Origin: Paenibacillus sp. GSMTC-2017 | GTDB lineage: Bacteria > Bacillota > Bacilli > Paenibacillales > Paenibacillaceae | Reading direction: 5' to 3' | Assembly (NCBI RefSeq): GCF_016019935.1 | Contig: NZ_JAECMT010000003.1 | Location: forward strand, 62,122-126,121 | DNA length: 64,000 nucleotides | Part shown: positions 16,601 through 24,604 of the stretch, piece by piece | How positions within the stretch are numbered: the stretch's first letter is position 1 | How the letters are laid out: the number at the start of each line of letters is the position of its first letter | Translations under genes and position numbers: made by a program | Notes under the pieces: generated by a model | Database searches by the model: none | Seen by the model: the letters and a program-made list of their open reading frames with translations, nothing else | What the model was told of the DNA's origin: nothing

Positions 16601-16867
16601 TCGACACTTGCAACTGCAGCGAGATTCCGAAGTTCGCAGAGCGGAATTGTTCCTTGGTTCTCCGCTGTAGATCTCAGTGGAGCGGAAAGTTATATAGCTA
16701 TGCTGGGTCTCGTATTTCAGCTGGAAGATACGGGTAATGGAATTGCGATCTGTTGTATGTATGATGCTGCTTTATGGGATAAAGCTGGAATAGTTGGGTT
16801 GCTGGACCTATATGAGCAGTCTTTCGATATGATCATAAATGAACTTTGTGAAGGACGTGAAGGCTAA
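13688..16867 (+). CDS. Small NRPS: half-C / A / T / half-C
   Basis: This synthetase has 1059 residues. Residues about 12-240 resemble only the C-terminal subdomain of a condensation domain (HKYTGDESIVLAFP matches the KYTGQEDIVVGTP region of the upstream C domains), and there is no HHxxxDG motif. A complete A domain follows (about 258-760, with YTSGSTGNPKG, YGPTETTVW and NGKIDRKAL), with predicted code D-V-H-V-M-G-V-V-W-K, which I cannot assign. The carrier domain has Ser808 in GGNSI. Residues about 880-1050 again look like the second half of a C domain without the catalytic half. There is no thioesterase. It may work with the free C domain at the end of the large NRPS, with the half domains serving for docking. 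That is inference. The TAA stop overlaps the ATG of the next gene by one base. Confidence 0.88.
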   Translation: MGMVRIFAEEAGQDVQSLWNEASGFPSDLTIRREGFRSAHYEIVFTESIVSQLAGSNEISYEHLFNKLLAMVSTLLHKYTGDESIVLAFPTLEDDAASHYRWSPLRVSIRETETLVSLLEQTENKVKNAAVANVNDVSVMSHETDAVAVAIENIHEISSPTSFSMLFLFHLGELAGESDRLTLIYNEATYSHRMVERLGEQIERIANNFRDNEPFNINSFELLSKNEISELLRSFCSDQTEETKETGRFLPTNTPQSNWTMNFLFEEQVKLRPSEVAVICESKSVSYAELNKRADLLAVRLRRQGVRAGILVGLLSERSIDLVVGIFAVWKAGGAYVPIDLEYPSARVAFMLENTGAPVMLTQRHLLEQLSTFTGDILCIDDEAAESTTEHTDSMSLQSGIWETGSPKDLAYVIYTSGSTGNPKGVMISHENAIRFMEGMAAEVAFTPAKTMVALASVAFDVSIHDLIMPLLYGMKVVLATQLERRDPELLKSLIVKHDISMLVATPMRLQLMLNSRTESNWLHHLTDVMIGGEPFIPDIWDQLKEYKQLKVFNVYGPTETTVWSTSQRICNHYPGVGRPLVGVRIYVVDENGRMLPPGVAGELCIAGNRLATGYWGNAELTADRFVPDPFYPGELMYKSGDLARYMADGTIDFLGRRDFQVKIRGHRVELEEVQSVLSCYELVTECAALLEEDDKGSQWLCAYYAAKAQLPEMELRNFMASRVPEYMVPQRYVWMANMPLTPNGKIDRKALITLSASNMHLGGLNEIDVIPELETDMQRNVAKMWQQVLHRGGFRADDHFFEVGGNSILLVALHRYIEDKYPDRVSVADLFSDASLRGMALLLDAPTGEEGDMSDLSKLKGIIFHNKKAQTEDDGEFGASYLTRQLPDGPLNKLDLVTVQLGVENIDILLVVYLYVLSDIAIADEVTTFIKGGTNDRMVSLSVNLTHYAEFGQLISEVRRQRLGGIYYTFSTLATAARFRSSQSGIVPWFSAVDLSGAESYIAMLGLVFQLEDTGNGIAICCMYDAALWDKAGIVGLLDLYEQSFDMIINELCEGREG

Positions 16868-18141
16868 TGGAGAAGCATGCATTACTATTTCCGGGCCAAG
16901 GATCTCAATATGTAGGTATGGGTAAGGAGCTGTGTGCTGCCTATCCGATCGCCAGGGAGACGATAGAAGAAGCAAGCGAAGTTCTTCATATTAATCTGAC
17001 AAAACTTATGTTCGAAGGCAGCATGAAAGAGCTAACAAGGACTGAGTACGCTCAGCCAGCCATATTGACACTTGGGATGGCTATGTTCCGAATTTATAGG
17101 GATGTAACTGGGCGAGTTCCCTACTATTTGGCGGGACATAGTTTAGGGGAAATTACTGCGTTAGCATGTTCTGGTGGTATTCCGTTTGCGAGTGCAGTTA
17201 GTATTGTACATCGACGCGGCGAGTTAATGCGTGATGCGGCAGCGCTTGGGGGAGGAGCAATGGCTGCAGTAACGGGTTTGATGGCAGATGATGTTCATCA
17301 TATTTGTACAATTGTTAGCGGCTCTTACAATGGAGGCTCGGAAACGGTAGTTGTATCTAATATTAACTCAGAAGAGCAGGTCGTTATTTCTGGTCATAAG
17401 GGTGCGCTAAACGAGGCTGCCGAACGGCTTACAGAGTTAGGAGGTGTTGTTATTCCTCTTCAAGTAAGTGCACCTTTCCATAGTCCACTCATGGCACCTG
17501 CAGCAGAGCAATTTGCTGAAGAGCTCAGTAAGCACACGTTTGCTCCATTCCAATATCCAGTCTTATCAAGCGTAACAGGAGTTCCATATGGTAGTACAAA
17601 CGATATAGCAAAAATATTGACCCAGCAGCTAACGGCTCCTGTCAGATGGACGACAGTCATACGCTACTTACTAGAAAACGGAGTGTCAGAAGCCATAGAA
17701 CTTGGACCTCAGTCTGTTCTTAAGAAGTTAGCTCAAGGCGTCACAACTTTGAAGGTGTATTCCTTTGATCATGCTCCTGATATGGAGCTATTGATCAGGG
17801 GGAATAAAAGTCGCGAAGGGGAATTTTCACTTGATTTTATTATTCAATGTATGACAATCGCAACCTCTACACGTAATCGGAATTGGGATACGGAAGCTTA
17901 TACTCAGGGTGCAGTTACGCCGTACAGAAAGTTGCAAAAGACTTTATTCGAGCTGCAACAAAGTGGACAAAACGCATCGTGGGAACAGATGGAGCAAGCT
18001 TATTTTATGTTAGTTTCAGTACTCGAAACAAAATTGGTTCCTAAGGAGGAGAGAAATAACCGACTAAAGCGACTTTTGGAGGAGAACGGTGTGAAACAAT
18101 TATTTGCTAATTCGACAATTGAAGGTGCAACGATGATCTAA
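16867..18141 (+). CDS. Stand-alone malonyl-CoA acyltransferase (FabD/FenF-like, trans-AT)
   Basis: The N-terminal 300 residues are a FabD-type malonyl-CoA:carrier-protein transacylase: GQGSQ near the start, the nucleophile Ser92 in GHSLGE, and the PFHSPLM motif expected for malonyl selectivity. The protein (424 residues) is about 110 residues longer than housekeeping FabD. The extra C-terminal helical region recalls the roughly 400-residue stand-alone transacylases FenF/ItuD/BmyD of iturin-type hybrid clusters. Such enzymes load polyketide carrier domains in trans. No PKS domain is visible in this window, so its target would lie upstream of the window start. Translation is coupled to the preceding synthetase (TAATG overlap). 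Confidence 0.88.
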   Translation: MEKHALLFPGQGSQYVGMGKELCAAYPIARETIEEASEVLHINLTKLMFEGSMKELTRTEYAQPAILTLGMAMFRIYRDVTGRVPYYLAGHSLGEITALACSGGIPFASAVSIVHRRGELMRDAAALGGGAMAAVTGLMADDVHHICTIVSGSYNGGSETVVVSNINSEEQVVISGHKGALNEAAERLTELGGVVIPLQVSAPFHSPLMAPAAEQFAEELSKHTFAPFQYPVLSSVTGVPYGSTNDIAKILTQQLTAPVRWTTVIRYLLENGVSEAIELGPQSVLKKLAQGVTTLKVYSFDHAPDMELLIRGNKSREGEFSLDFIIQCMTIATSTRNRNWDTEAYTQGAVTPYRKLQKTLFELQQSGQNASWEQMEQAYFMLVSVLETKLVPKEERNNRLKRLLEENGVKQLFANSTIEGATMI

Positions 18142-18173
18142 AAGTAAGCGTTATATGAAAGAGGAAGGGTCTG

Positions 18174-19517
18174 GTGAACCAATTGAGTACTCCTAATCCA
18201 ATATACGAATCTCCTGTAACCATATTACAAGAGTTGATTCGTTTTAATACGACGAATCCTCCAGGGGATGAGGCAGCTTGCATAGCGTATATTGAAAAAC
18301 TACTTGTTCAGGCTGGCATTGAAACTACTATTGTTGCTAAAGAAGCAGGCAGACCTAATCTGATCGCAAAAATCAAAGGGAATGGAACAGCACCTCCCCT
18401 TCTTTTATACGGGCATATAGATGTAGTTGGAGTAGACAAGCAGGTATGGAGTCATGATCCATTCGGCGGAGAAATCCATGACGGCTACGTATGGGGGCGT
18501 GGTAGCCTCGATATGAAGGGTGGAGTCGCAATGATGCTGTCGGCTTTTCTACGTGCATATACGGAGAGAGCAGATTTGCAAGGCGACGTCATATTAGCGA
18601 TTGTAAGTGATGAGGAAGCGGGCGGCGATTACGGAGCATCTTTCCTTGTAGACAACTTTCCTCATTTCTTCGAAGGAGTTCAATATGCAATTGGGGAATT
18701 CGGAGGTTTTTCTTTCCAAGTAAGCGGAAGAAAATTTTATCCAATCATGGTTGCAGAGAAACAAATTTGTTTCCTCAGAGCTACAATTCGTAGCGAAGGA
18801 GGACACGGCTCAATCCGCCTTGAGGATGGCTGTATGAAGCAATTGGGTGATCTGCTACAGTCGCTCAGTCGCGTAAAGCTTCCCGTACATCATACACCAG
18901 CCGCTGCTTCTATGATTCATGCAATGGCAGATTCATTGCCAGCCGTTTCAGGTTTCATATTAAAGGGATTACTTCATCCAGGTCGGACGAATGTCATCTT
19001 GAAGATGCTTGGTGACAAGGGTCAACTATTCGAGCCGCTTCTTCGTCATTCGGTTAATGCTACCGTTGTTCGAGGTGGGGAGAAAATTAATGTTCATCCA
19101 AGTGAAATCATTGTTGAGCTCGATGGGAGAGTGCTGCCCGGCTTCACATCGGAACAATTCATAGATGAACTGCGGAAACATATGATTAATCAGAAAGTTG
19201 AACTTAAAGTATTGCGATATGATCCTTCACCGCCGCAGCCCGATATGGGGCTGTTTAAGCTGTTATCTGATGTTTTAACAGATGCAGATGCTGAAGCGAT
19301 ACCCGTCCCAATGCTTCTGCCAGGAGCAACGGATGCTAGACATTTTGCCAGACTAGGCATACAAACGTATGGATTTCTGCCGATGCCACTACCAGAAGAT
19401 ATGAAGTTTAGCGCATTCATTCATGCTACTGATGAACGTGTGCCTGTACATGCAATTGAATTTGGAGCGCAGGCTATATTTTGTGTACTGACTAGGTATG
19501 GAGGAATCGCCACATAG
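18174..19517 (+). CDS. M20-family metallopeptidase/deacylase (ArgE/DapE-like)
   Basis: This di-zinc amidohydrolase has 447 residues. The metal-binding and catalytic residues follow the M20 pattern: His81 and Asp83 in GHIDVVG, bridging Asp113 in GSLDMKGG, catalytic Glu147 and Glu148 in SDEEAGG, a later ELDGRVLPG segment, and His417 in IHATDE. There is no signal peptide, so it acts in the cytosol. Family members cleave N-acyl or dipeptide bonds. The GTG start has GAGGAAGGG just upstream. Its place between the acyltransferase and the phosphopantetheinyl transferase suggests a role in trimming the product or a precursor, for example removing a protecting acyl group. The substrate cannot be read from the sequence. 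Confidence 0.87.
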   Translation: MNQLSTPNPIYESPVTILQELIRFNTTNPPGDEAACIAYIEKLLVQAGIETTIVAKEAGRPNLIAKIKGNGTAPPLLLYGHIDVVGVDKQVWSHDPFGGEIHDGYVWGRGSLDMKGGVAMMLSAFLRAYTERADLQGDVILAIVSDEEAGGDYGASFLVDNFPHFFEGVQYAIGEFGGFSFQVSGRKFYPIMVAEKQICFLRATIRSEGGHGSIRLEDGCMKQLGDLLQSLSRVKLPVHHTPAAASMIHAMADSLPAVSGFILKGLLHPGRTNVILKMLGDKGQLFEPLLRHSVNATVVRGGEKINVHPSEIIVELDGRVLPGFTSEQFIDELRKHMINQKVELKVLRYDPSPPQPDMGLFKLLSDVLTDADAEAIPVPMLLPGATDARHFARLGIQTYGFLPMPLPEDMKFSAFIHATDERVPVHAIEFGAQAIFCVLTRYGGIAT

Positions 19518-19560
19518 CAATGTGGTAGAAACAAGAATTAAATTGGAGGTGTAGGGCGAA

Positions 19561-20277
19561 GTGAGCGCCGAAATTGTTGTTATAGAAGTGCCATCCATTA
19601 TTAATATAAATGAGTATAATATGTTGTTGAGTCTTGTATCTAAGGAGAAACGGTCTCAGATCAATCGATTCCGTCTCGTTAAAGATGCCTATCGTACATT
19701 GTTAGGGGAAGCATTAATTCGTACAGCTATAATGAGTAGATTAGGTGTCCCTAATGAAAACATCGCATTTAGTTACAATGAATATGGGAAACCTACTTTA
19801 ATAGGCTGTGAAGGTTTACACTTTAACGTGTCCCATTCTGGAGATTGGGTAGTTGCATTCGTCAGTACTGCTGCAGTAGGTATTGATGTGGAGGAAGTGC
19901 GACCGATAGATATGAATATAGCAAGCTCCTATTTCGCCAAAGAGGAATATAGAGAGTTGTTAGCTAAAAGTGAAGGGGAACGAACGGCTTTTTTCTACGA
20001 GCTATGGACGCTTAAAGAAAGTTATATCAAGGCTAAAGGTGAAGGGCTTTCTATTCCATTGCATTCATTCTCTGTTGCTATTCAATCTGATCGGACTATT
20101 ACATTGAAGCCAGAGGGTGAAAATGTTTATTTCAAGCAATATCAGCTAGCACCGCATTACAAAATGGCTGCTTGCTCATTCAAGAATAAGTTTCCTTTAA
20201 CGGTAAGCCATTGGAGCATTGAAGAATTGCTCGTGCAATTATCATTCGATTGGTCTCTCCGCAAAATACAGCCCTAA
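19561..20277 (+). CDS. sfp: 4'-phosphopantetheinyl transferase, Sfp type
   Basis: This 238-residue enzyme transfers the phosphopantetheine arm of CoA to the carrier-domain serines of the synthetases. The family motifs are present: FNVSHSGDWV, GIDVEEV with the Mg-binding Asp and Glu, and the downstream WTLKESYIKAKGEG motif. The length is close to Sfp of Bacillus subtilis. The GTG start is preceded by GGAGGTG. It is the last gene of the contiguous biosynthetic block and would activate every T domain of the two NRPS proteins. Confidence 0.95.
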   Translation: MSAEIVVIEVPSIININEYNMLLSLVSKEKRSQINRFRLVKDAYRTLLGEALIRTAIMSRLGVPNENIAFSYNEYGKPTLIGCEGLHFNVSHSGDWVVAFVSTAAVGIDVEEVRPIDMNIASSYFAKEEYRELLAKSEGERTAFFYELWTLKESYIKAKGEGLSIPLHSFSVAIQSDRTITLKPEGENVYFKQYQLAPHYKMAACSFKNKFPLTVSHWSIEELLVQLSFDWSLRKIQP

Positions 20278-20334
20278 TTTCCGGATCTTACATAGCTAAC
20301 CTATTTCTCTTTACTACCCCATATAGTCTGATAG

Positions 20335-20360
20335 TATTAATGAAGAATAATTCATTAATA
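20335..20360. repeat. Perfect 10-bp inverted repeat (possible operator)
   Basis: TATTAATGAA (20335-20344) and its exact complement TTCATTAATA (20351-20360) are separated by 6 nt. They lie 20 nt before the start of the membrane protein gene. No T-run follows, so an operator is more likely than a terminator. Confidence 0.45.
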
Positions 20361-20379
20361 GACGCTGGGGTGAAGTTTG

Positions 20380-21303
20380 ATGCATGTTCAGAGAATAATA
20401 AGTACGGTACTGCTTGCTTGGATGATATGGATTGTTTATAGCCTTAACATCACATTCGAGTACCCATTCTTACTTATTATTGCAGGATTTGCGGCAACGT
20501 ATTTTCTATTGACGAAACGAGTGCCAAGAAACGGAGAAAAAAAGTTTTTCATCCATTGGCCAACAACGTTATGGTCAATTATTGGATTTATTGTGTTTAT
20601 ATTTGTTTTTGGACTAGTGCTCATTAATTTTGAAACTAGTTATACATTTTATATGTCTTTCGCCGAAGATAAACTGGTGGAAGCAAGTACAGAATCAAAG
20701 GGTTACTTTATACTAATGATGATTTTCTCTATAGTCGTCACAGCTGTATCCCTCTTTTCGTTTTTGTTTATAGTAGGTTTTCTACTAGCCATGTCTGAAG
20801 TAGCTACTAATAAAACGATTAGGTTCTGGCAAGTTCCGTTTGCTAGCTATTACATAATGAAAAAACGGGCAGTAGGCTATTTAGCTAAAGGGAGTTTCGC
20901 GATTCTCTTTATTTGGCCAACTCTACTTATTGATCTTTATAATAAGGAGGAAGCTACACAATACATATGCTTTACTTTTCTTTTATTCATAATGTTCAGT
21001 GTAATAAATAGTCGTACCGTTTCAGAACCACTTGTTAAGAGGAGAAAAAACTCACCTTTTAGATGGATAGTTCTAGGGGCAGTGATATATATAACTTTCT
21101 TTGTTTCTATGATATCTTTCATTTTTCTGTATGGTGCATTATCTGGTTTAGTTATTTATTTCCTATGTTATGCAATCGTCAAAATGAGATTATTTATTGC
21201 TTTGAAATGGCTTTTAATATTTGTATGTTATATAGGCTTTTTCGTTTGGATCTTTCAAATGTGGACTTCGATGAAGGAAGTCGGATTAGAAACGATTCAA
21301 TAA
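20380..21303 (+). CDS. Polytopic membrane protein of unknown function
   Basis: I do not recognise this protein. It has about 307 residues and 8 or 9 hydrophobic segments, short polar loops, and no conserved motif I can name. The ATG at 20380 is preferred over the in-frame TTG at 20377 because TGGGGTGAAG lies upstream at suitable spacing. It is separated from sfp by 102 nt, has its own inverted repeat upstream and a terminator downstream, so it is probably a single-gene unit. Its place between the NRPS cluster and a two-component system might hint at export or self-protection, but nothing in the protein shows it. Confidence 0.75.
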   Translation: MHVQRIISTVLLAWMIWIVYSLNITFEYPFLLIIAGFAATYFLLTKRVPRNGEKKFFIHWPTTLWSIIGFIVFIFVFGLVLINFETSYTFYMSFAEDKLVEASTESKGYFILMMIFSIVVTAVSLFSFLFIVGFLLAMSEVATNKTIRFWQVPFASYYIMKKRAVGYLAKGSFAILFIWPTLLIDLYNKEEATQYICFTFLLFIMFSVINSRTVSEPLVKRRKNSPFRWIVLGAVIYITFFVSMISFIFLYGALSGLVIYFLCYAIVKMRLFIALKWLLIFVCYIGFFVWIFQMWTSMKEVGLETIQ

Positions 21304-21324
21304 CTAACTACTCATACAGGAAAG

Positions 21325-21351
21325 CTTGTCCACATCGGGCAAGTTTTTTTT
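21325..21351 (+). terminator. Intrinsic terminator after the membrane protein gene
   Basis: A 7-bp stem (CTTGTCC/GGGCAAG, with one G-U pair) with a 5-nt loop is followed by eight T residues. Confidence 0.85.
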
Positions 21352-21462
21352 CGTTCTATTTAAGGAGACTAATTATTTATATGAAAAGAATAGATCGCTA
21401 TTGTACGGAACAGAATTTAAAATTATGATTAGAAAATTATAGTCATGCTGAGGTGGAGTCCG

Positions 21463-24400
21463 GTGAAGCTTTGGAGAGATAAATATATCATTGGGATGAT
21501 TGCAATAACCTTTATATGGATATTCATTGTCTGGCAACAGGCGAAAGATGATAGGGAAGCACCTGTCATTAAGGGAGGAGTATTAGATTTAAGCGGCTGG
21601 AATTGGGATGAAAATCGTATATTTCCGCTAGATGGAGAATGGTCCTTTTACCCGGATGTATTGCTCACTCCTAAAGAAACACGTGCCCTACAACCTACTG
21701 GGCTGTTTATTAAAGTGCCTGGCAATTGGAACGGGTTGAAGAAGGCGAACGGCAGCGAAATGAAAGGGCATGGTTCTGGGACATATCGTCTTATTATTAA
21801 AAATGCACCGACGGATCGTATGCTTGGAATTGCCAAACAATATGTTCGATTTGCGGACAGTCTATATGTGGATGGCTTATTGTTAGGCAAATCAGGAAAT
21901 CCTAGTATTACCCCAGGCGATTATAAGCCTCGAAATGTACCGTATAGCAGCTATTTCCGTGCAACGGGTAATGAGCTCGAAATCGTTTTGCATGCGTCAA
22001 ATTACGAATATATTAATGGCGGTATTTTCAATTCTATTGATTTTGGAATAGGACAAGACATTGCAAAGAGGGGACAAATTCGTGCAACAGTCGAACTAAC
22101 GATTGCTGTCGTCCTTACGTTATTTATGTTGCTGTTTATATGTCTATACTTTTTATTTCATAGAAATCCATTGCTGCTTTTATTTGCGATATCTTCATTA
22201 GGATTTGCTATTAGTGTTATTACGAATGGGGAACGGCTCTTTTTGCAATTGTTCCCGCACATTCCATTCGAAATAGCGTTCAAGATTAAGTATATTTCAG
22301 TTTATTTGATGCCTGGACTTCTATTTTTTATCGCATGGAAGCTCATTGGGCGGTCTTGGATTAAAGGATGGCTATTAACGTTTTTCTCTTCTTTATCCAT
22401 TTATTGTATTGCAATTACGATACTTCCTTTTAGGGTGTATTCGCTTTTTCAGGACTTGTTCTATATAAGTATCGCGATAATGAGTGTCATGTTAGCTTTG
22501 GTGTTAGGCTATCAATATGTTAAGCGCAATTTCTCGCAAATGGCCGAGCGACATTTTCAGCTACTTTTGACTTCTACATGGCTTCAAGTACTTACAACGC
22601 TAGTCGTTGCTTTGAGTTCTGGGAACCGAATTTCGTTAGTATTAACAAACATATCAGGCGTTTTATTTATATTGTCAGTAGGGTTGTTGCTTATTTATCA
22701 ATACATAGTAGCTTATGATGCTATGAGAAGGTTAACTCGTCAGTTGCAAATTGCGGACCAAATGAAAGATGAGTTTCTTCTTATTACATCGCATGAATTG
22801 AATACACCACTACATGGTGTTATTAATGTGTCTCAATCTCTTCTAACGCAACCGCTAAGAAAAATAGAAGAAAGTGATCTGCGGGATAAGCTTCAACTAA
22901 TCCGTAATACGGCTTATCGAATGTCTAATATGGTTAAAGATATTATTGATGCGGCCCGTATGAAAGATGGACGTCTAGAGGTTCGAGCGTCAACCGTGGA
23001 TCTAGTACCTTGTGTAACCGTCGTAATGGAAGTGTTTGGATTTTTGGCAAAAGGGAAAAACGTACAGCTTCGACATGGAATATCGCTGGATGCTAGATTT
23101 GTTCGAGCTGATGAAAATCGTCTTCTGCAAGTGATGTATAACGTCATTCATCTTATATTAAGACATCGGCATGATACTGTCGTTTGGATTGAAAGCCGTA
23201 AGCACAACGATAATGTGCAAATCGATATTCGATTGGATAAAGTGAAGTCAAGTGAGTTGCGTACAGGAGCAACTATTGATGAAGAACCAGAGAGAGACGA
23301 TGGATTTGCAAGAAGCATGTCCATCGCAAGAGAGTTAGTAGAACGAATGGGCGGCTCATTCTCTGTCAGCGAAAATTCGGGAGCTGTAACCTTTTGGCTT
23401 GCTTGCGAAAGCCCACTAGAGACAGTTGAGTCAGATGTATATGATCTTGTTGCAGCAAGCTCTCTCTATGATGAAGGTGAGGAACTAACGGAAAGTGGAG
23501 CGGGGAAAGATAACGGGATGGGTACTATCGTAGTCGCTTCCGCTGATCCAGTAGACGTAGAGCATTTGTACAGTATGTTGACGATGGAAGGCTATAGCGT
23601 ACAATGCGTCGGAACAGATGAAGAGGCATATGATCGTATTATAGGAGGAAAACGTCCAGATCTCATAATCGTTGACGTCATGCTACCAGAAGGCAATGGT
23701 TATGAGTTATGTAGAAAAGTACGCAGGCATTTCAATCATGCGGAACTGCCAGTACTCTTAATTAGTGCTCGAAGTACACCTGCTGACATTGAAGCAGGAA
23801 TTGCAGCAGGAGCCAGCGATTTTATAACTAGGCCCTTTGATGCGGGTGAAGTTCGTGTTCGTATTCATACACTGTTTTCTATGAATCGATTAGTGAAGGA
23901 AGCTGCTTTAAACGAAATGGCCTTTTTAAGATCACAAATCAAACCCCATTTTTTATATAATGCACTCGGTACAATAATGTCTTTATGTTATACAAATGGT
24001 GAACGAGCAGGGGAGTTACTCGGAAGTTTAAGTCGTTACTTGCGTTATATCTTTCATCTCGACAATACAGAAGAAACCGTTACGATTGGCAAAGAGATGG
24101 AGCTTATCCAAGCATATGTCGATATTGAACGAGAGCGATTCGGTGCAAGATTATGGGTAGAGCTCGATGTAGATGAGCAAGTTCAATATTATCGAATAAT
24201 GCCATTAACGATTGAGCCACTTGTAGAAAATGCGATTCGTCATGGCGTCTCTAAACAAGTTAAAGGTGGTACCGTTCGGCTGACAATTCGTAAAATAGAT
24301 GATTTGATTATGGTCGTTGTTGAAGATGACGGAGTCGGAATGACTAAGGAACAGGTGGCTGCAATTCTAGGCCCAGGAACATCGGATCAAGGTGTCGGAT

Positions 24401-24513
24401 TCCGCAATATTATGAGACGTCTACTGCATGTCACTGGCAAGCCGCCAGTTATCGAAAGTGAATCTGGACACGGGACTAAAGTGACCATTTGGTTGCCTAT
24501 TCAGCAATTATGA
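21463..24513 (+). CDS. Hybrid sensor histidine kinase: extracellular sensor, 7TM, HisKA, degenerate ATPase, REC, LytS-type kinase
   Basis: This membrane kinase has about 1016 residues. An N-terminal TM is followed by a galactose-binding-like extracellular domain (about residues 30-200) and a seven-helix 7TMR-DISM-type membrane domain. Next comes a HisKA helix with His444 in SHELNTPL. The first ATPase domain is degenerate: the second N-box asparagine and the DxGxG box are missing. A receiver domain follows (Asp738 in IVDVMLPEG), then a LytS-type His_kinase core (His829 in IKPHFLYN) with an intact ATPase (PLVENAIRHG, DDGVGMT). I prefer the GTG at 21463, which follows AGGTGGAG, over the ATG at 21445, which lacks an RBS. 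It probably phosphorylates the REC-BTAD regulator encoded 91 nt downstream. Being next to the NRPS cluster, the pair may regulate it, but the signal is unknown. Confidence 0.9.
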   Translation: MKLWRDKYIIGMIAITFIWIFIVWQQAKDDREAPVIKGGVLDLSGWNWDENRIFPLDGEWSFYPDVLLTPKETRALQPTGLFIKVPGNWNGLKKANGSEMKGHGSGTYRLIIKNAPTDRMLGIAKQYVRFADSLYVDGLLLGKSGNPSITPGDYKPRNVPYSSYFRATGNELEIVLHASNYEYINGGIFNSIDFGIGQDIAKRGQIRATVELTIAVVLTLFMLLFICLYFLFHRNPLLLLFAISSLGFAISVITNGERLFLQLFPHIPFEIAFKIKYISVYLMPGLLFFIAWKLIGRSWIKGWLLTFFSSLSIYCIAITILPFRVYSLFQDLFYISIAIMSVMLALVLGYQYVKRNFSQMAERHFQLLLTSTWLQVLTTLVVALSSGNRISLVLTNISGVLFILSVGLLLIYQYIVAYDAMRRLTRQLQIADQMKDEFLLITSHELNTPLHGVINVSQSLLTQPLRKIEESDLRDKLQLIRNTAYRMSNMVKDIIDAARMKDGRLEVRASTVDLVPCVTVVMEVFGFLAKGKNVQLRHGISLDARFVRADENRLLQVMYNVIHLILRHRHDTVVWIESRKHNDNVQIDIRLDKVKSSELRTGATIDEEPERDDGFARSMSIARELVERMGGSFSVSENSGAVTFWLACESPLETVESDVYDLVAASSLYDEGEELTESGAGKDNGMGTIVVASADPVDVEHLYSMLTMEGYSVQCVGTDEEAYDRIIGGKRPDLIIVDVMLPEGNGYELCRKVRRHFNHAELPVLLISARSTPADIEAGIAAGASDFITRPFDAGEVRVRIHTLFSMNRLVKEAALNEMAFLRSQIKPHFLYNALGTIMSLCYTNGERAGELLGSLSRYLRYIFHLDNTEETVTIGKEMELIQAYVDIERERFGARLWVELDVDEQVQYYRIMPLTIEPLVENAIRHGVSKQVKGGTVRLTIRKIDDLIMVVVEDDGVGMTKEQVAAILGPGTSDQGVGFRNIMRRLLHVTGKPPVIESESGHGTKVTIWLPIQQL

Positions 24514-24604
24514 TGAGATCAACTAAGAGGGGAAAATATACTCGTTTCAGTTAATGTTAAGAACGATCTGTTAATATAGAACGCATCGGAAAGGTGGAGA
24601 CGAG

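Noticed and set aside
20335-20360. Terminator for the NRPS operon after sfp
   Set aside because: The palindrome is A/T-rich, has no T-tail and sits right before the next gene. An operator is more plausible.
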